Below, in pieces: positions 10,982 to 22,352 of a DNA stretch of 64,000 nucleotides (position 1 is its first letter; the number at the start of each line of letters is the position of its first letter). The DNA is from Oncomelania hupensis (taxonomy: Eukaryota > Mollusca > Gastropoda > Littorinimorpha > Pomatiopsidae), in assembly GCA_036898135.1 (NCBI GenBank), contig CM072527.1, positions 116,973-180,972 of the forward strand, written 5' to 3'. The position numbers and the translations under genes are program-made. The notes beneath the pieces are model-generated. The model searched no databases. It was given only the letters and a program-made list of their open reading frames with translations, and was not told the DNA's origin.

Positions 10982-11382
10982 TGTGCAAGTGTGCGTTCCG
11001 GCCTGACCCATGTGCGCATGCATACAAAGTGTATGTTCGCGTGTTTGTGAGTATATGAGAGTGAGCGCGAGTGTGGATGGATATCTCTATTCTCATGCAT
11101 TAGTGAATAATGCGTTACGAATGAGTGTGAGTGAGTGCAAGTGTGTATGCAAGTTAATCAACTGAGGGTATCCGTACTAGCTAATGTCAGCCAAAGCATG
11201 CACTGTTGGACTTCTACTCACGTATTTCCGTACACTTGCTAACCCCTTGGTGGGAGGGAGAGAGGATCACAAACGCCACCTTTCTGTTTTACAGTGTTTT
11301 TACAATGTGCTTACATGTGTCCGCTGAATACATCCATTGCCTAATGCTGTCGGTACACACGCATTTCAACGGAGCGAAGAGT
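10982..11382. other. No gene recognised
   Basis: GT-rich flanks of the (GATA)n block, then unremarkable sequence. Confidence 0.4.
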
Positions 11383-11580
11383 ATTTATTTATTTATTTAT
11401 TCCCATTTATATAGCGCTTTTCTATATCAAGAGCCGCTCAAGGCGCTGGCCGTTACAGGATCTAACTCCAGCGGTCCGAGCCGGTCACTTGCAGCCTTTG
11501 GGATCTAGTGCGTGCTGGGTGTATTTGTGTAGCCGGCTAGGACATGGGCGTCAGGATCTTTAAAGTCCATGATATGGAAT
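11383..11580 (-). mobile_element. tRNA-derived SINE (family B), 5'-truncated
   Basis: Reverse-oriented copy. (TATT)n then TATATAGCGCTTTTC, then GAGCCGCTCAAGGCGCTGGC, CACTTGCAGCCTTTGGG and GTCAGGATCTTTAAAGTC. All match the reverse complement of the full copy at 51395-51835, without the head. Confidence 0.75.
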
Positions 11581-11926
11581 CCTTTCTTGCACAGATTTAG
11601 CCGAAGCCCAGATTGTTTAGAGGTGCTTTTTAGGGTATCCAAAATGAAAACAAGGCAAATGTAAAGAGTTTAGGTTGTTGAACAATCTTACCAAAATGTA
11701 AAAAAAAAAAATTAGCGCAATTAGGAGATACAACGAATTAAAAATTGCTAAAACGGTATTCGCACATTTTGCCAGTCATTTGCTCCCCTGAGTTTGCCTT
11801 ATTAAAATATAAATAATATAACGCGCAATATAATAGTTTTAAACTTGCCGGTTTTCAGTTATGGCTAAATAGGTCACTAGCAGACGCTCTCCGCTTGCTG
11901 CTTGCTGTGGTCGCTGCCCTGTATGT
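11581..11926. other. No feature recognised
   Basis: A/T-rich unique sequence up to the left terminal repeat of the next element. Confidence 0.4.
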
Positions 11927-12543
11927 CGTACGAACAGGGTCAAACGCGCGATGAAAAGTAGCGATGCTTTGCATCGATACTATTCTCATAAGGATCCATC
12001 CGTTTAGGAAAGTATCGCTACTTTTCTCAAAAGGATCGCACATTTTCTAAAATGGAACGCCAATTGCGAAAGTATCGATGCTTTCTGAAAAGTATCGATG
12101 CTTTGCATCGATACTTTTTAAAAAGTATCGATACTTTGCATCGATACTTTAGCTCGAGCAGTTTCATCGCGCAGTTCCGAAGTTTACCGAGGCGAAACAC
12201 ACTGTTTCTAGAAAACTGAAATCGGTCAAGCTAATGAAATAATATACATGTATTATGTAACATTCCACCAATTGTCCTTTGCAGAGCAAATTAATTAATA
12301 AATATAATTTTTCCAAATAGCTAAATTTAAGAATTACTATTAGTTAATAAATAATGTGTTCCGCTTTAGTTCCGATCAAACTTTTGGAAAATTTGCATAC
12401 TGTGTATTCGGAAGAATTCGGAAATGCGCGATGAAAAGGATCGATCCTTTCGTAACGGAGCGATGCAAAGTAGCGATACTTTTCAAAAAGTATCTATGCA
12501 AAGCATCGCTACTTTTCATCGCGCGTTTGACCCTGTTCGTACG
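11927..12543. mobile_element. 617-bp TIR element full of nested palindromes
   Basis: Terminal inverted repeats of 54 bp (53 of 54 identical) at 11927-11980 and 12490-12543, starting CGTACGAACAGGGTC. If the ends are drawn at CGAACAGGG, they are flanked by TA on both sides, as in Tc1/mariner-type elements, but CGTACG is itself palindromic so the exact end is ambiguous. Inside, ATCGAT-centred palindromes recur, including a 63-bp near-palindrome at 12088-12150 built from AAAGTATCGATGC units. No transposase is encoded. Best read as a non-autonomous (MITE) element. Confidence 0.75.
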
Positions 12544-12608
12544 CTAATACAAAAAGGATGTGATTCTATTTAAAAAAAAAAAAAGCTAGTAAACCAAGGA
12601 AAGTATAC

Positions 12609-13146
12609 ATGCACGCAGTTCTTGGAGATCTTGTACATGCTGTTTGCATACAAACATTCACAATCAAGCACCATGTGAAAAAAGCTATGAGCAAGCTGAA
12701 TCAGTCACCATCACCTCGAAAACACAGGTTGTCTGGACTGAACATAGCTTCTGGCACCAGTGGTTTGGGTCCAAAGTGCTTGTTTTGTGACAATGGAAGC
12801 AAAGGGAACAAAAGGATCAAAGGATGATCATTATCAACTGACACCTATAAGAACATTAGAATTCAAGGGTAGGTTGCTGGAGTTTTGTAGCAAGAGAGGA
12901 ACCAGTGCACCAGACCATCTTCTAAACCTTGTGCGTTGCAATTGCAGAACTGACTGTGCGTCAACCAGGTGTTCATGCCGACGACATGGATTGGTCTGCA
13001 CTGTTGGATGTGGAGAATGCCGAGGTGAAATCTGCTTAAACGTCATGAAGTACACAGAAAAGGAAGAATAAGAGGAAGAAGAAGAGAAAAAGGAAGAGGA
13101 AGAAGAAATGGAAGAAGACATGAGTGACAATAGCGTTGAGATCTAA
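12609..13146 (+). pseudogene. Broken CXC (tesmin/TSO1-like) cysteine-domain gene
   Basis: Two overlapping frames. The first (to 12827) ends with GPKCLFCDNGSKGNKR. The second (to 13071) reads LTPIRTLEFKGRLLEFCSKR, then a cysteine cluster C-N-C-x3-C-x4-C-S-C-x6-C-x3-C-x2-C-x4-C, the pattern of CXC domains (DNA-binding, zinc-coordinating). They appear to be one protein split by a frameshift near 12790-12830. An in-frame TAA at 13069 interrupts an acidic tail that stays open to a second stop at 13144 and ends MSDNSVEI. Similar CXC proteins in invertebrate genomes are often multicopy and of unknown function. A spliced, living gene cannot be excluded, but frameshift plus early stop favour a pseudogene. 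Confidence 0.6.
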
Positions 13147-13402
13147 CAGTCTGGCTCTATCACCAGCACTGCATTATGTTTTTGTTTTCGTGTAATGAAA
13201 CGTTTTCTAGTGCTGATTCAAGCACAGCATGGCTATGGCATTCCGTTTGTAAAACAATTGATAGTTTGCATTTTAAGGCCAAAACCATAGTATTTAGGGC
13301 TATAAATAATTCTATATAAAGAATGGAAGCAAGACTGCAAACAATTAATTATTTGTATAGAGCGATTTCGATAACCTAAAGAATAGATTCTTTAGTAAAA
13401 GT

Positions 13403-13510
13403 CATGAACACAACAAAAAATATCAAAGATACTTTTAATTATACAACAATATAAGACAAATGAATTTTCGAGCTATGCTCTTCTTCAGATTACAAACAAT
13501 GCATAAGAAT
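13403..13510 (-). repeat. Dispersed repeat P, copy 1
   Basis: About 100 bp containing AAAGATACTTTTAATTATAC and TGCTCTTCTTCAGATT, repeated at 59722-59826 with roughly 85% identity by eye. On the minus strand it reads CTGAAGAAGAGC...CGAAAATTCATTT, a motif style seen at the ends of some Penelope-like elements. Class unproven. Confidence 0.65.
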
Positions 13511-13616
13511 GTTACTTCCATCACTTAATTTATGGTATTGTACATTTTAAAAAATGTGTTTGTTTAATGTATATACTATTATTTCTTTATTAATTACGTA
13601 GTTTTTATTATAGACT

Positions 13617-14365
13617 AGGAGTGTAATCAGCATGGTGGCCATCTTGAAAAATGGTCACCATATTTCTTTTTGTAATAACTACTGGGATTGTTTTTAAAAA
13701 CAGGTCTTAAGTCACAGGTATACCAAATTTGGTGCTTGTAAGGCAAAATCTTCGTCTAATACTTCATAGTATAGTACAAGAGTATAATCGGCATTATGGC
13801 CATCTTGAAAATGGCCGCCATATTGTTTCTTTTTAATGGCTACCGAGCTTTTCTAAAAGAAAATATTTTAAATATCAGACATACCAAATTTGGTGCTTTT
13901 AGGAGAAAATCTTCTCATACTTTATATTGTAGACCAAGAATGTAATCAGCATAGTGGCCATCATTAAAAATGGCCGCCATATTGTTTCTGGTAATGGCTA
14001 CCGGGCGTTTGTAAAAGAGTATGTCTTAAGTAGCGTGTAGACCAAATTTGGTGCTTGTAGGTCGAAATCTTGATCTCATACTCCATAATTATTGTAGAAC
14101 AAAAGTGTTGTCGGCATGGCGGCCATCTTGAAAAATGTCCGCCATATTTTTTCTGTTAACGGCCACTGAGCTTTTCTAAAAGAGTAGGTCTTAAGTATCA
14201 TGTATACTAAATGTGGCGCTTGTAGGTCGAAATCTTCATATTGTAGAACAAGAGTTTAATCGGCATGGCGGCCATCTTGAAAATGGCCGCCATTTTTTTA
14301 ATGGCTACCAGGCTTTTTTGAAATAGTAGGTCTTAAATATCATGGACATCAAATTTGGTGGTGGT
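13617..14365. repeat. 150-165 bp tandem array, five units with paired CCAT cores
   Basis: Units start near 13617, 13768, 13930, 14095 and 14242. Each contains a GGCCATCTTGAAAATGGCC-like imperfect palindrome, then a CTACCGGGCTTTTCTAAAAGA-like stretch, then ACCAAATTTGGTGCTT. The units are diverged, so the array is old. The palindrome places two inverted CCAT cores (YY1-like) about 6-8 bp apart. Inverted similarity around GGCATTCCGTT is seen on both sides (about 13236 and 14440). Confidence 0.8.
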
Positions 14366-14672
14366 GGTGGGGGGGGGAAGCTATTTTGTCAGTAATCTGC
14401 CATACTAGTTTTGGGCCTTACAAAGCAAGCAATAACTGAACGGAATGCCATAGTACACGGCTAGATAATAAATGCTCAATAACTTTGTTTTGCGATATTT
14501 TTTTTTTTTACATTTTGGATATGTGATAGAGTACATTATTATCTTTCCGATGCAGTAAAAATTATTTTGGATACCCCAAAAAGCAAAATTAAACATTTTG
14601 CTGCATTCTGGGCTTGGACTAATTGGACCTCGGATAATACTCTCAGGGTATTTATTTTATTGTTTTTTTAAG
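14366..14672. other. No gene recognised
   Basis: A/T-rich. Carries the inverted partner (GGAATGCCATAG at about 14441) of a sequence at about 13230. Confidence 0.4.
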
Positions 14673-15010
14673 CCTATCCTATCCTAGCCTATCCCATAAC
14701 TCGGAGGTCGTAGAAGCACCACAGATGATCGTTTAACCAGCGTGCTCCATCTTTCCCTGTCCTCAGCAACCCTGATTGTTTCGCTCAGTGTCAAACCAGT
14801 CCATTCTCGAATGTTGTCCTCCCACCTCTTTTTCGGTCTCCCTCTTCTTCTACCTCCTTGCACTGTGCCTTGCAGGATGGTCTTTGCAAGACCTGATGAT
14901 CTGGTGACGTGGCCATACCATCGGAGTTTCCGTTTTTTCACCACTGTAGGCAGGTCATCGTGTTGTCCAATGGCTTGTGTGATGGTCTGTCGGACTTCGT
15001 TTTTTAAATA
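14673..15010 (-). mobile_element. RTE-type LINE, copy B, short 3' end
   Basis: The minus-strand frame encodes the RTE C-terminus without interruption: RQTITQAIGQHDDLPTVV, KKRKLRWYGHVTRSSGLAK, GRRRGRPKKRWEDNIREWTG and a short tail. It ends in (GGATA)n-like repeats at 14673-14692, the same tail as copies A and C. Homology stops at about 15008. A T-rich GTTTTTTTAA-like word flanks both ends (about 14664 and 15000) and may be the target duplication. Severe 5' truncation, so inactive. Confidence 0.85.
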
Positions 15011-15045
15011 GTTTTTAATAACTAGCATTGATTGATTTGATTGAT

Positions 15046-15350
15046 TTATTGTTGCTTTAGGTCCAGCGGACTCTTCCGAGCCAAATCAGGACCGGACAAC
15101 CCCCGATCCGCATAAAAGATCTGCTGAAACAACCCCAGTGGGAAAATTGAATGCCCTCCACCGGCCAGTCACTTTACAATAAAGACATCCCACGCGGGGG
15201 ACGGCTGAGGGTTGACCTCAACTACGCGAACACCCCGGTTACAAAAACAAAATAGAATACAAACATCATTATAAATCATCAACCAAACACTAAATTTCCA
15301 TAAAGTGGGGATACTATTTATACTGAAAACCCCCGGCACTCCAACGGGGG
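15046..15350 (-). mobile_element. Family A retroposon, copy A3, internally deleted
   Basis: Both family ends are present (GCTTTAGGTCCAGCGGAC at left, CCCCCGGCACTCCAACGGGG at right), but about 270 bp of the middle are missing. The join is near 15290. Confidence 0.8.
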
Positions 15351-15885
15351 TACTGTTGCCGCAGTGAAGCGTCTTGCCTATAAAGGAAAGACAGGTTTTC
15401 AACTGTGGCTTTCACTGTTCCCTTTATAGGTTTGAACAATCTACAGTGGCAAGATTGCTCATGACCCCAAGGGGTTAATAATAATAATACTTGTATAATA
15501 ATTAGCAATTTTTTTACAAGTATTATATTAACGGCGTTTGAATCACTGCCTGTCCAGGTTGCAATGTTATCGCTTGACATTCGAGTACAAGGCGTAAACC
15601 ACCGAGCTAACTGCGCTTTCAAATTCAACCTTAAACGGAATGTAATATTAATGTATATACAAAATGCTATTTCAACAAAGTTCGGAAGTTTAAATTTAAA
15701 TACAAGATTTTTTTAATAGTTTAAATTAACAGTCATGTAGTCGGGTTCTTTGGAACTCAGTATGACAGAAGTATTCATTTTGCTTTTTTTGCTTTTATGC
15801 AATTAAAAACTTGTTTTAATGTATTTACTTAGGTATAGATGTATTAATATTGTTGTTAATATTTTGTTATCTTGGTTAAAGCTTT
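15351..15885. other. Unique sequence with a degenerate tRNA-like box
   Basis: On the minus strand at about 15540-15622, GTTAGCTCGGTGGTTTACGC resembles an A box, but no clear B box or fold follows. The rest is A/T-rich and featureless. Confidence 0.3.
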
Positions 15886-16070
15886 CACAGCTCAAGAGCT
15901 GCTCAAGGCGCTGGCCGATACAGAATCTAACTCAAGCTCCCGAGGCGATCACTTGCTATCTTGGGCGCATCGTCTGGCGCCCAGACAACTGAGTTCCACC
16001 CTGGGCTTGCTGGGTGTAATTAACCCGTCCAGGACATGAACGTCAGGATCTTTTAAAGTCCGTGCGAGGG
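15886..16070 (-). mobile_element. tRNA-derived SINE (family B), 5'-truncated
   Basis: AGCTGCTCAAGGCGCTGGCC, GGGCGCATCGTCTGGCGCCC and GAACGTCAGGATCTTTTAAA match the reverse complement of the body of the full-length copy at 51395. Confidence 0.75.
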
Positions 16071-16769
16071 TCTGTATTATTTATTTATTTATTTCTTTAT
16101 TTATTTTCTTCAATACTTATTTATTTCAATATAAAGCTTCAACAATTGTATATTAAAACAAATTTGCACAGTTACAGTGCATTCAAAAATTCTATGAACT
16201 CTTACACATGCAGTGCACTGCATTCATCAACGTGTTATTTGGCCCGTTTGATAATACAGCGCGACTGACTGCGCACAACTAGTTGCCTATTTAGTTCTCA
16301 GTGCTGTGGCCTTGTGCATACTGCATAGCTGAGACTAGCCAATGCTGATGTTCACCTGCCCCTCCCTTCCTCTCTCTCTCTCTCTCTCTCTCCCTCCCTC
16401 TCCCTCTCTTTCTCTCTCTCTCTGTTCTCTATGCACACACAAACAATAACAGGGTTCTAATCTGCGCACATATGCATTCCATTGCACGGATTTTTTAAAA
16501 GATCGGGAAAACGCTCATGACCTAAACAAGTGAGTGAGTGTCACACACACACTCACACACACGCACGCACGCGCGCACGCGCGCACAGAGCAAGCATTTA
16601 ATATTTCAGAGAGTGCGTCCTGCCTATTCCTTCTGGTTCTGGATGACGTTGTTCTGCGGCTGCCCCGCTTTCGAATGGCATGTAAAGGCGACCCGTGGAT
16701 GGCAGACATCATCCAACGATCAAATCTAAATTCAAAGCAATGCAGCAGAAGACGCTCACAAACAAGTTC

Positions 16770-16770
<1 letters not shown>
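16071..16770. other. No gene; short microsatellites
   Basis: (ATTT)n at about 16080-16110, (CT)n at 16371-16426, and a CA/CGCA-rich patch at 16541-16590. The open frames here have no domain. Confidence 0.5.
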
Positions 16771-16851
<81 letters not shown>

Positions 16852-16852
16852 G
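16771..16852. repeat. (GA)n microsatellite
   Basis: About 40 units with one AGG interruption. Confidence 0.95.
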
Positions 16853-17329
16853 TTATCTCACGCAGACGCATGTCGACCACTTCCGGTTCACACTTGCTTA
16901 ACCTGGCATCAGCAAGTGACGTCATTTCCGCTATGTTATCGTGGTGAATGGAGGTTCTTGTCTTACATATATTAAGGTTGACCTTGCAAGTTCCCGCGCC
17001 CCTCGTTTGGTTTTGCTGTACTGCGTTCTGTATTCATTTAGCTTGAATGAAGGACTGTATGCAGAAGTTAACACAAGAAAAGGAAACCCAAAATACAAAC
17101 CCGTACAATTAGTGGTCTACAATTTCCCTAAATTTCGCCTTTATAATGAAAGACTTCCTCAGGATAATAATGTACACTGTACATCATAAAATGAGTCAAA
17201 AACAGTTGTCATTTATTTGCAGCTAGAAAAAAAAAAAAAAACGAAAATCATAATTCAATCATAACTCACTGGAAGTCTCTATCTAGATGTTCTTCTTCCC
17301 CCCCCCCCGCCACCACCCCTCCCCCCCCC
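16853..17329. other. No gene recognised; C-rich end
   Basis: Unique sequence followed by C-runs at about 17299-17336 that abut family A copy A4. Confidence 0.4.
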
Positions 17330-17549
17330 CCCCCCGTGGGCCTGCCGGGGGTTTCAGTATAAATAGTATCCCCACTTTCTGGAAATTTAGTTCTTTAAAT
17401 TCCCAACTGTCGCTGTCTTTCTCCTTTGTTCTTTCTCATTCCTACTCTGTTCTATCAATCTACTATACTATCTTCTTCGCTAGACCAGTCACCTACCTTT
17501 TTTCTGGAAAACTCTTCCGGGACAAAACAACACTCCATGTCTGTGCGGT
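17330..17549 (+). mobile_element. Family A retroposon, copy A4, truncated
   Basis: CCCCGTGGGCCTGCCGGGGG, CAGTATAAATAGTATCCCC and TTTCTGGAAAACTCTTCCGG match the family. Homology ends at about 17549, losing the GGTCCAGCGGAC half. Confidence 0.75.
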
Positions 17550-18028
17550 AACAGACCCCCAAGGACCACAGCTGCATCTGCACCTTTCAGATGAATGGAG
17601 AGAAGATGGACCTTCGGTACATCAAGTCAAGACAAGGCATTGAAGTCAAGTTTTCATCGTGTTGTTTTGCCAAAGCAAACACAGAAAAGTCGGCCTAGGT
17701 CAAACCGAGCATAAATTATGCAAATTTCCACATGTCAAGGTCGTGTATGAATGTAATAGAGCATGTGACCTATTCCGGCAAAACTGACCATAGTCAGTAA
17801 CAGTAATTTAAAGTCTAAGTACTGCACATTTGTTCTTTTCATTCATAATAAACAGGTCAAGGTCGTACCATGTGTGTAAAAGTATATTTGATCTTTTTAA
17901 GTCTTATCATGATGGTCAGTAATGGTAATGTACGTGCTAAGCTCCTTACATCTGTCATTTTCATCGGTCATCGGTGTGCCTGGCGAATGCTCTACAACTG
18001 AGCTAAGGCGTTGGGGCAAAATGAAGGA
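17550..18028. other. Unique sequence ending in a tRNA-like A box remnant
   Basis: On the minus strand at 17975-18015, TTAGCTCAGTTGTAGAGC is a good Pol III A box. The B-box half is missing and the fragment abuts (CTAT)n. It resembles the SINE heads at 48103 and 56265. Confidence 0.45.
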
Positions 18029-18339
<311 letters not shown>

Positions 18340-19445
18340 ACAGTATAGGTTGCAACAGGCGAACTCAGAACATAAGATGGATTTCATCAGCAAAAACAAG
18401 CAAAGTTTTGTAGGATCTTCGTAGCGAAAAGCGCAAACCGGACAGTTACCATAGAAAAGGCATCAAAACAATTGATGGAAATCAGCATAAACCGTGATAC
18501 GAATTCCACTACAAAGGGTCAAAATCATTCAGCCTAAGATCAGAGAACTTACTATACAGTAGGTATAGTATAATATAGTATAGTAGAGTAGAGTAGAGTA
18601 GAGTAGAGTAGAGTAGAGTAGAGTAGAGTAGAGTAGAGTAGAGTATACTATAGTATAGTAGGTTAGTGACCGGCTACATGTACAAACAATAACACCAAAC
18701 ACATCTAACAATTCTGATGGCATTAGGAGGGAGGTGGGGAGGGGGGGGGTCAGATCAACGAATTCAATGCGTGTGAGTGTGTTTTTAAAAACAAAACAAA
18801 TTAAGATCAGACGACAAAAGCCCTTGGGAAAAAAACTGTGTTTCTTTCTTCTCCCTCACCCCTCCCTACTCTCCCTCTCCATCCTCTCCCTGATCTTTCG
18901 TTAATGGCGATTATATGGTATTGCCTTTCGTGTTGTTGTTTTTTTTTTAAATTGGGAAGTCTTTTGTTCTGAATATCTTTGATCTACCGTGTTCCTGCCG
19001 TTCGTTTTATACTATAGGGATTTCTATAGTTATATACTGACAATAAACAGGCCATACATAACATTATTGAATGTATTAGTATTAGAAAAGCGTGTATGAA
19101 TTAATGAAACTTTGCATGAATGAACGAAAGAGCCAACAGAGGAACCGTATCAGCTCGGGGAAAGAGCATACAGACCAAACGAGCTACCAGGATGGCATTT
19201 TCAGCTTCTGATATCGTGTGAATGTTTGTCTGTGTATGTATGAGAGAGCGCGCGTGTGTTTGTGTGAGAGGCCTATATAACATGTTCAGGGAGTTGTGGT
19301 AATGTATTTTGCGTGTGTCGGATCCCAAGATGTTTTGTTTTTTCTCTGTACATCATCATCTTGTTCTTAATGTTTATCAACTTCTCGGTGTGCATAATTA
19401 TGTTCATGCATCGGGTTAAAGCATATATTTTCGATATATATATGC
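18340..19445. other. No gene; (GTAGA)n microsatellite
   Basis: (GTAGA)n at about 18583-18645 within otherwise unique sequence. No domain seen. Confidence 0.5.
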
Positions 19446-19536
19446 GTGTGTGTGTGTGTTGGTAGGTATGCGCGCGCATGTGTGTGTGTGTGTGTGTAGG
19501 TGTGGGTGTGTGTGTGTGTGTGTGTGTGTGTGTAGT
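19446..19536. repeat. Imperfect (GT)n tract
   Basis: GT repeats broken by GGTAGG and CGCGCGCATG. Confidence 0.9.
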
Positions 19537-20029
19537 ATGATCGCGCTCGCGCTCACGTCTACATGTATGGGTGTTTTTTTACCTGTGAACGCGTGCGTGT
19601 TCTTGTCTTTCAAACTAAAGTATATCGTGACATTGTCTTTATCGCTGTGGCAGCATTTCTTTTAGGCATCAAATCGTTCTTTTGTGCTGGTACATAAAAT
19701 GTCTTTAGATCAGGTTTACCATTCTTCTCGTATCGTTTGTTGACCGGCAAAGATCCAAAACAGTCAATGAACTCTTTATATCTTTATCTGTACTTTTATC
19801 TTAAATACTGCTAGCTTGGTTTGGAATTTTTTTGGTACAATTGCCTTTGTTTAGGTATAATGGTAATGGATGTGTTCAGGTTACCGAGGATTTTTATTTT
19901 GGGGGTAAGCCTATTCCAGTTTCCTCTCTTCCTTTACTAATGGATATCGGATATAATAGACTAAAATTTGTAAAATAGAATTCGATTCCCTTTCCGTCTT
20001 CTATTTGTGACTTGCCTGTACACCACATG
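19537..20029. other. No feature recognised
   Basis: Unique A/T-rich sequence. Confidence 0.4.
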
Positions 20030-20170
20030 TTTGAGTGACGAATGTGTGTTTGTTGTATCTGGAGGAGTGTCTCTGACATGTGAACGCGTATGTTGATCAC
20101 AGGTCGTCGCGCTTTGAGTCCGACCTAGGTCTCTTGGAGTCTGATTTATTAACGAGGTGCGTATAGTATT
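20030..20170 (+). mobile_element. SINE-like family F, copy 1
   Basis: TTTGAGTGACGAATGTGTG, CGCGTATGTTGATCACAGG, TCGCGCTTTGAGTCC and a GCGTATAGTATTTATT tail. It aligns with 53895-54028 in the same order, so both are copies of one dispersed family. No tRNA boxes seen. Confidence 0.6.
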
Positions 20171-20330
<160 letters not shown>

Positions 20331-20477
20331 AAGAAAGTTTAGTTTCACGAAGAAGGAGCACAACTCCCGGACACGCGAAACCGAAAGTTGCCAGCGCCAC
20401 CAAGCGGTCATCGTGGTAGAAAATGGCCTACGGCATGGAACGAGACACTACACGTAGCGGAAATTTTACGAAAAGAA

Positions 20478-20600
20478 ATGTGGGAGTGATCAATACAAAG
20501 CTATTTACTGCACAAATGGTCGTTACAGGTGCCATGGACTTTCATTCTACAGATTACCGAAGGTTGAAACAAGGTATCACAAATCATTGAATAATATGCT
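20478..20600 (+). pseudogene. Possible THAP-domain fragment (weak)
   Basis: One frame reads AIYCTNGRYRCHGLSFYRLP then KVETR, like the start of a THAP zinc finger (C...C-x-N-x...G-SF-RLP). THAP domains are DNA-binding and frequent in P-element-like transposases. The paired upstream cysteine is not at the usual spacing, no HCxxHF half follows, and a stop occurs soon after. Could be a decayed exon or chance. Confidence 0.3.
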
Positions 20601-20690
20601 AATTTGTAGATGAACCGGCCATTTTGCCATCAAACTGTATAGGTCTACGTGACATAAATCTTCCTTAATAATGTTTATAATGTAAAGAAG

Positions 20691-20693
<3 letters not shown>

Positions 20694-20730
<37 letters not shown>

Positions 20731-20751
20731 TTACTACTATTACTACTACTT

Positions 20752-20799
<48 letters not shown>

Positions 20800-20871
20800 T
20801 TACTACTATTACTACTACTTCTACTACTACTACTACTACTACTACTACTATTACTACTATTACTACTACTT

Positions 20872-20907
<36 letters not shown>

Positions 20908-20917
20908 TTACTACTAT

Positions 20918-20997
<80 letters not shown>

Positions 20998-20998
20998 T
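20694..20998. repeat. (CTA)n higher-order array with (AAT)n end
   Basis: CTA units are interrupted by a repeating ATTACTACTATTACTAC pattern followed by TTCTACTAC. The pattern occurs about three times, showing block duplication of the interrupted unit. (AAT)n follows from about 20964. Confidence 0.95.
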
Positions 20999-21486
20999 GT
21001 TTGTATTCGCTTTTTGTTGTCTGGAAACCAATGTACACTGTAGTGTCGATAACATCAAAGCTAAATCTATTAAAAAAAAATTAACTCAGACATAAGTCTA
21101 TACTGCACTGCTACTTCTCATCGTATTAAACTCTGGTCAGGTCAAATTTTGTCTTGTTCAGCCTTTCTCGAATAAATAACGATAGCATGTTCGTTCGTTG
21201 TGCAGATTAACGTCCGCGGACATTTTCGCATATAGGGGACGGATAGCATGTTCATCGCCAGTCTTTCTTATAACGGGCTTGAGCTACGGCTATTATATAG
21301 GGATAGGAAATGAGTACCAAAGGTGTGCCGGATCTAGGCATATGCAGTATGCGGTCATTGCCGCAATTGATCGAAAACAGCGTTCAGTGCTTATCTGGAT
21401 ATGCAGTGACTTCACTTCACATCGATGAATTTGGCATGATTTTGGTTATCAATTATTTAGCATAGCATAGCATAGCAATAGTGCAT
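20999..21486. other. No gene recognised
   Basis: Unique sequence. A short (CATAG)n run is at about 21461-21475. Confidence 0.4.
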
Positions 21487-21590
21487 TTTTACGCTGGCAA
21501 TTTTTGCTCTCGGGATGAAGTTTTTGGAGTGCTGGACTATCGGTTTTGGGTCACTAATTTTGGTCTCATGCTTTGTCTTTCTAAAACAAT
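21487..21590 (+). repeat. 105-bp dispersed repeat, copy 1
   Basis: TTTTTGGAGTGCTGGACTAT and TGGTCTCATGCTTTGTCTTT recur at 22251-22352 with moderate divergence, in the same orientation, on the other side of family A copy A5. Confidence 0.75.
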
Positions 21591-21614
21591 TGGTGTTTGT
21601 TATCAATCTGTTAC

Positions 21615-22188
21615 CCCCGTTGGGGTGCCGGGGGTTTCAGTATAAATAGTATCCCCACTTTCTGGAAATGTAGTGCTTTAAATTCCCACTGTCGGTGTCT
21701 TTCTCATTTGCTCTTTCTCATTCCTGCTCTGTTCTATCAATCTGCTATACTATCTTCTTCTTCGCTAGACCAGTCTCCTACCTTTTTTCTTGAAAACTCT
21801 TCCGGGAGAAGACTCCTTATTTGTGTAGGAGGTCTGTTGGATCAGCTTGGGAATATTGGACGCTTTCTGCCATGTGGTCATTAGTGCTTCCTATGATGTT
21901 ATTATTTAGCAATGTAGGCATTTTATATGTATGTGTTTTGTTGATAATTTATAATGATGTTTGTATTCTATTTTGTTTTTTGTAAACGGGGGTTCGATAA
22001 ATTAGAGTACAGCCTCAGCCGTCCCCTGCGTGGGATGTCTTTATTGTAAAGTGACTGGATGGTGGAGAGATTTCAGTTTTACCACTAGGGTTGTTTCAGC
22101 AGATCTTTTATGCGGATCAGGGGTTGTCCGGTCCTGATTTGGCTCGGAAGAGTCCGCTGGACCAAAAGCAATAATCATGTAATGTAAT
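21615..22188 (+). mobile_element. Family A retroposon, full-length copy A5
   Basis: Reference-quality copy of 574 bp. It starts CCCCGTTGGGGTGCCGGGG and ends with the reverse complement of GCTTTAGGTCCAGCGGAC plus TGTAATGTAAT. Flanks GTTATCAATCTGTTAC (21599-21614) and GTTATCAATATGTTTAC (22189-22205) are a target duplication with two differences. Confidence 0.85.
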
Positions 22189-22250
22189 GTTATCAATATG
22201 TTTACTAAAAAAAAGATCAAAACCATTGTTTTTTCTTGTTCAAGCAGATC

Positions 22251-22352
22251 TATTTTACGCTGGATTTTTTTGCCATCTTGAGGAACTTTTTGGAGTGCTA
22301 GACTATCGGGTTTTGATCACCAAGTTTGGTCTCATGCTTTGTCATTCTAAAA
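22251..22352 (+). repeat. 105-bp dispersed repeat, copy 2
   Basis: Partner of 21487-21590: TTTTTGGAGTGCTAGACTAT and TGGTCTCATGCTTTGTCATT. Confidence 0.75.

Noticed and set aside
18529..18723. Minus-strand frame over the (GTAGA)n block
   Set aside because: Low-complexity translation without any domain.
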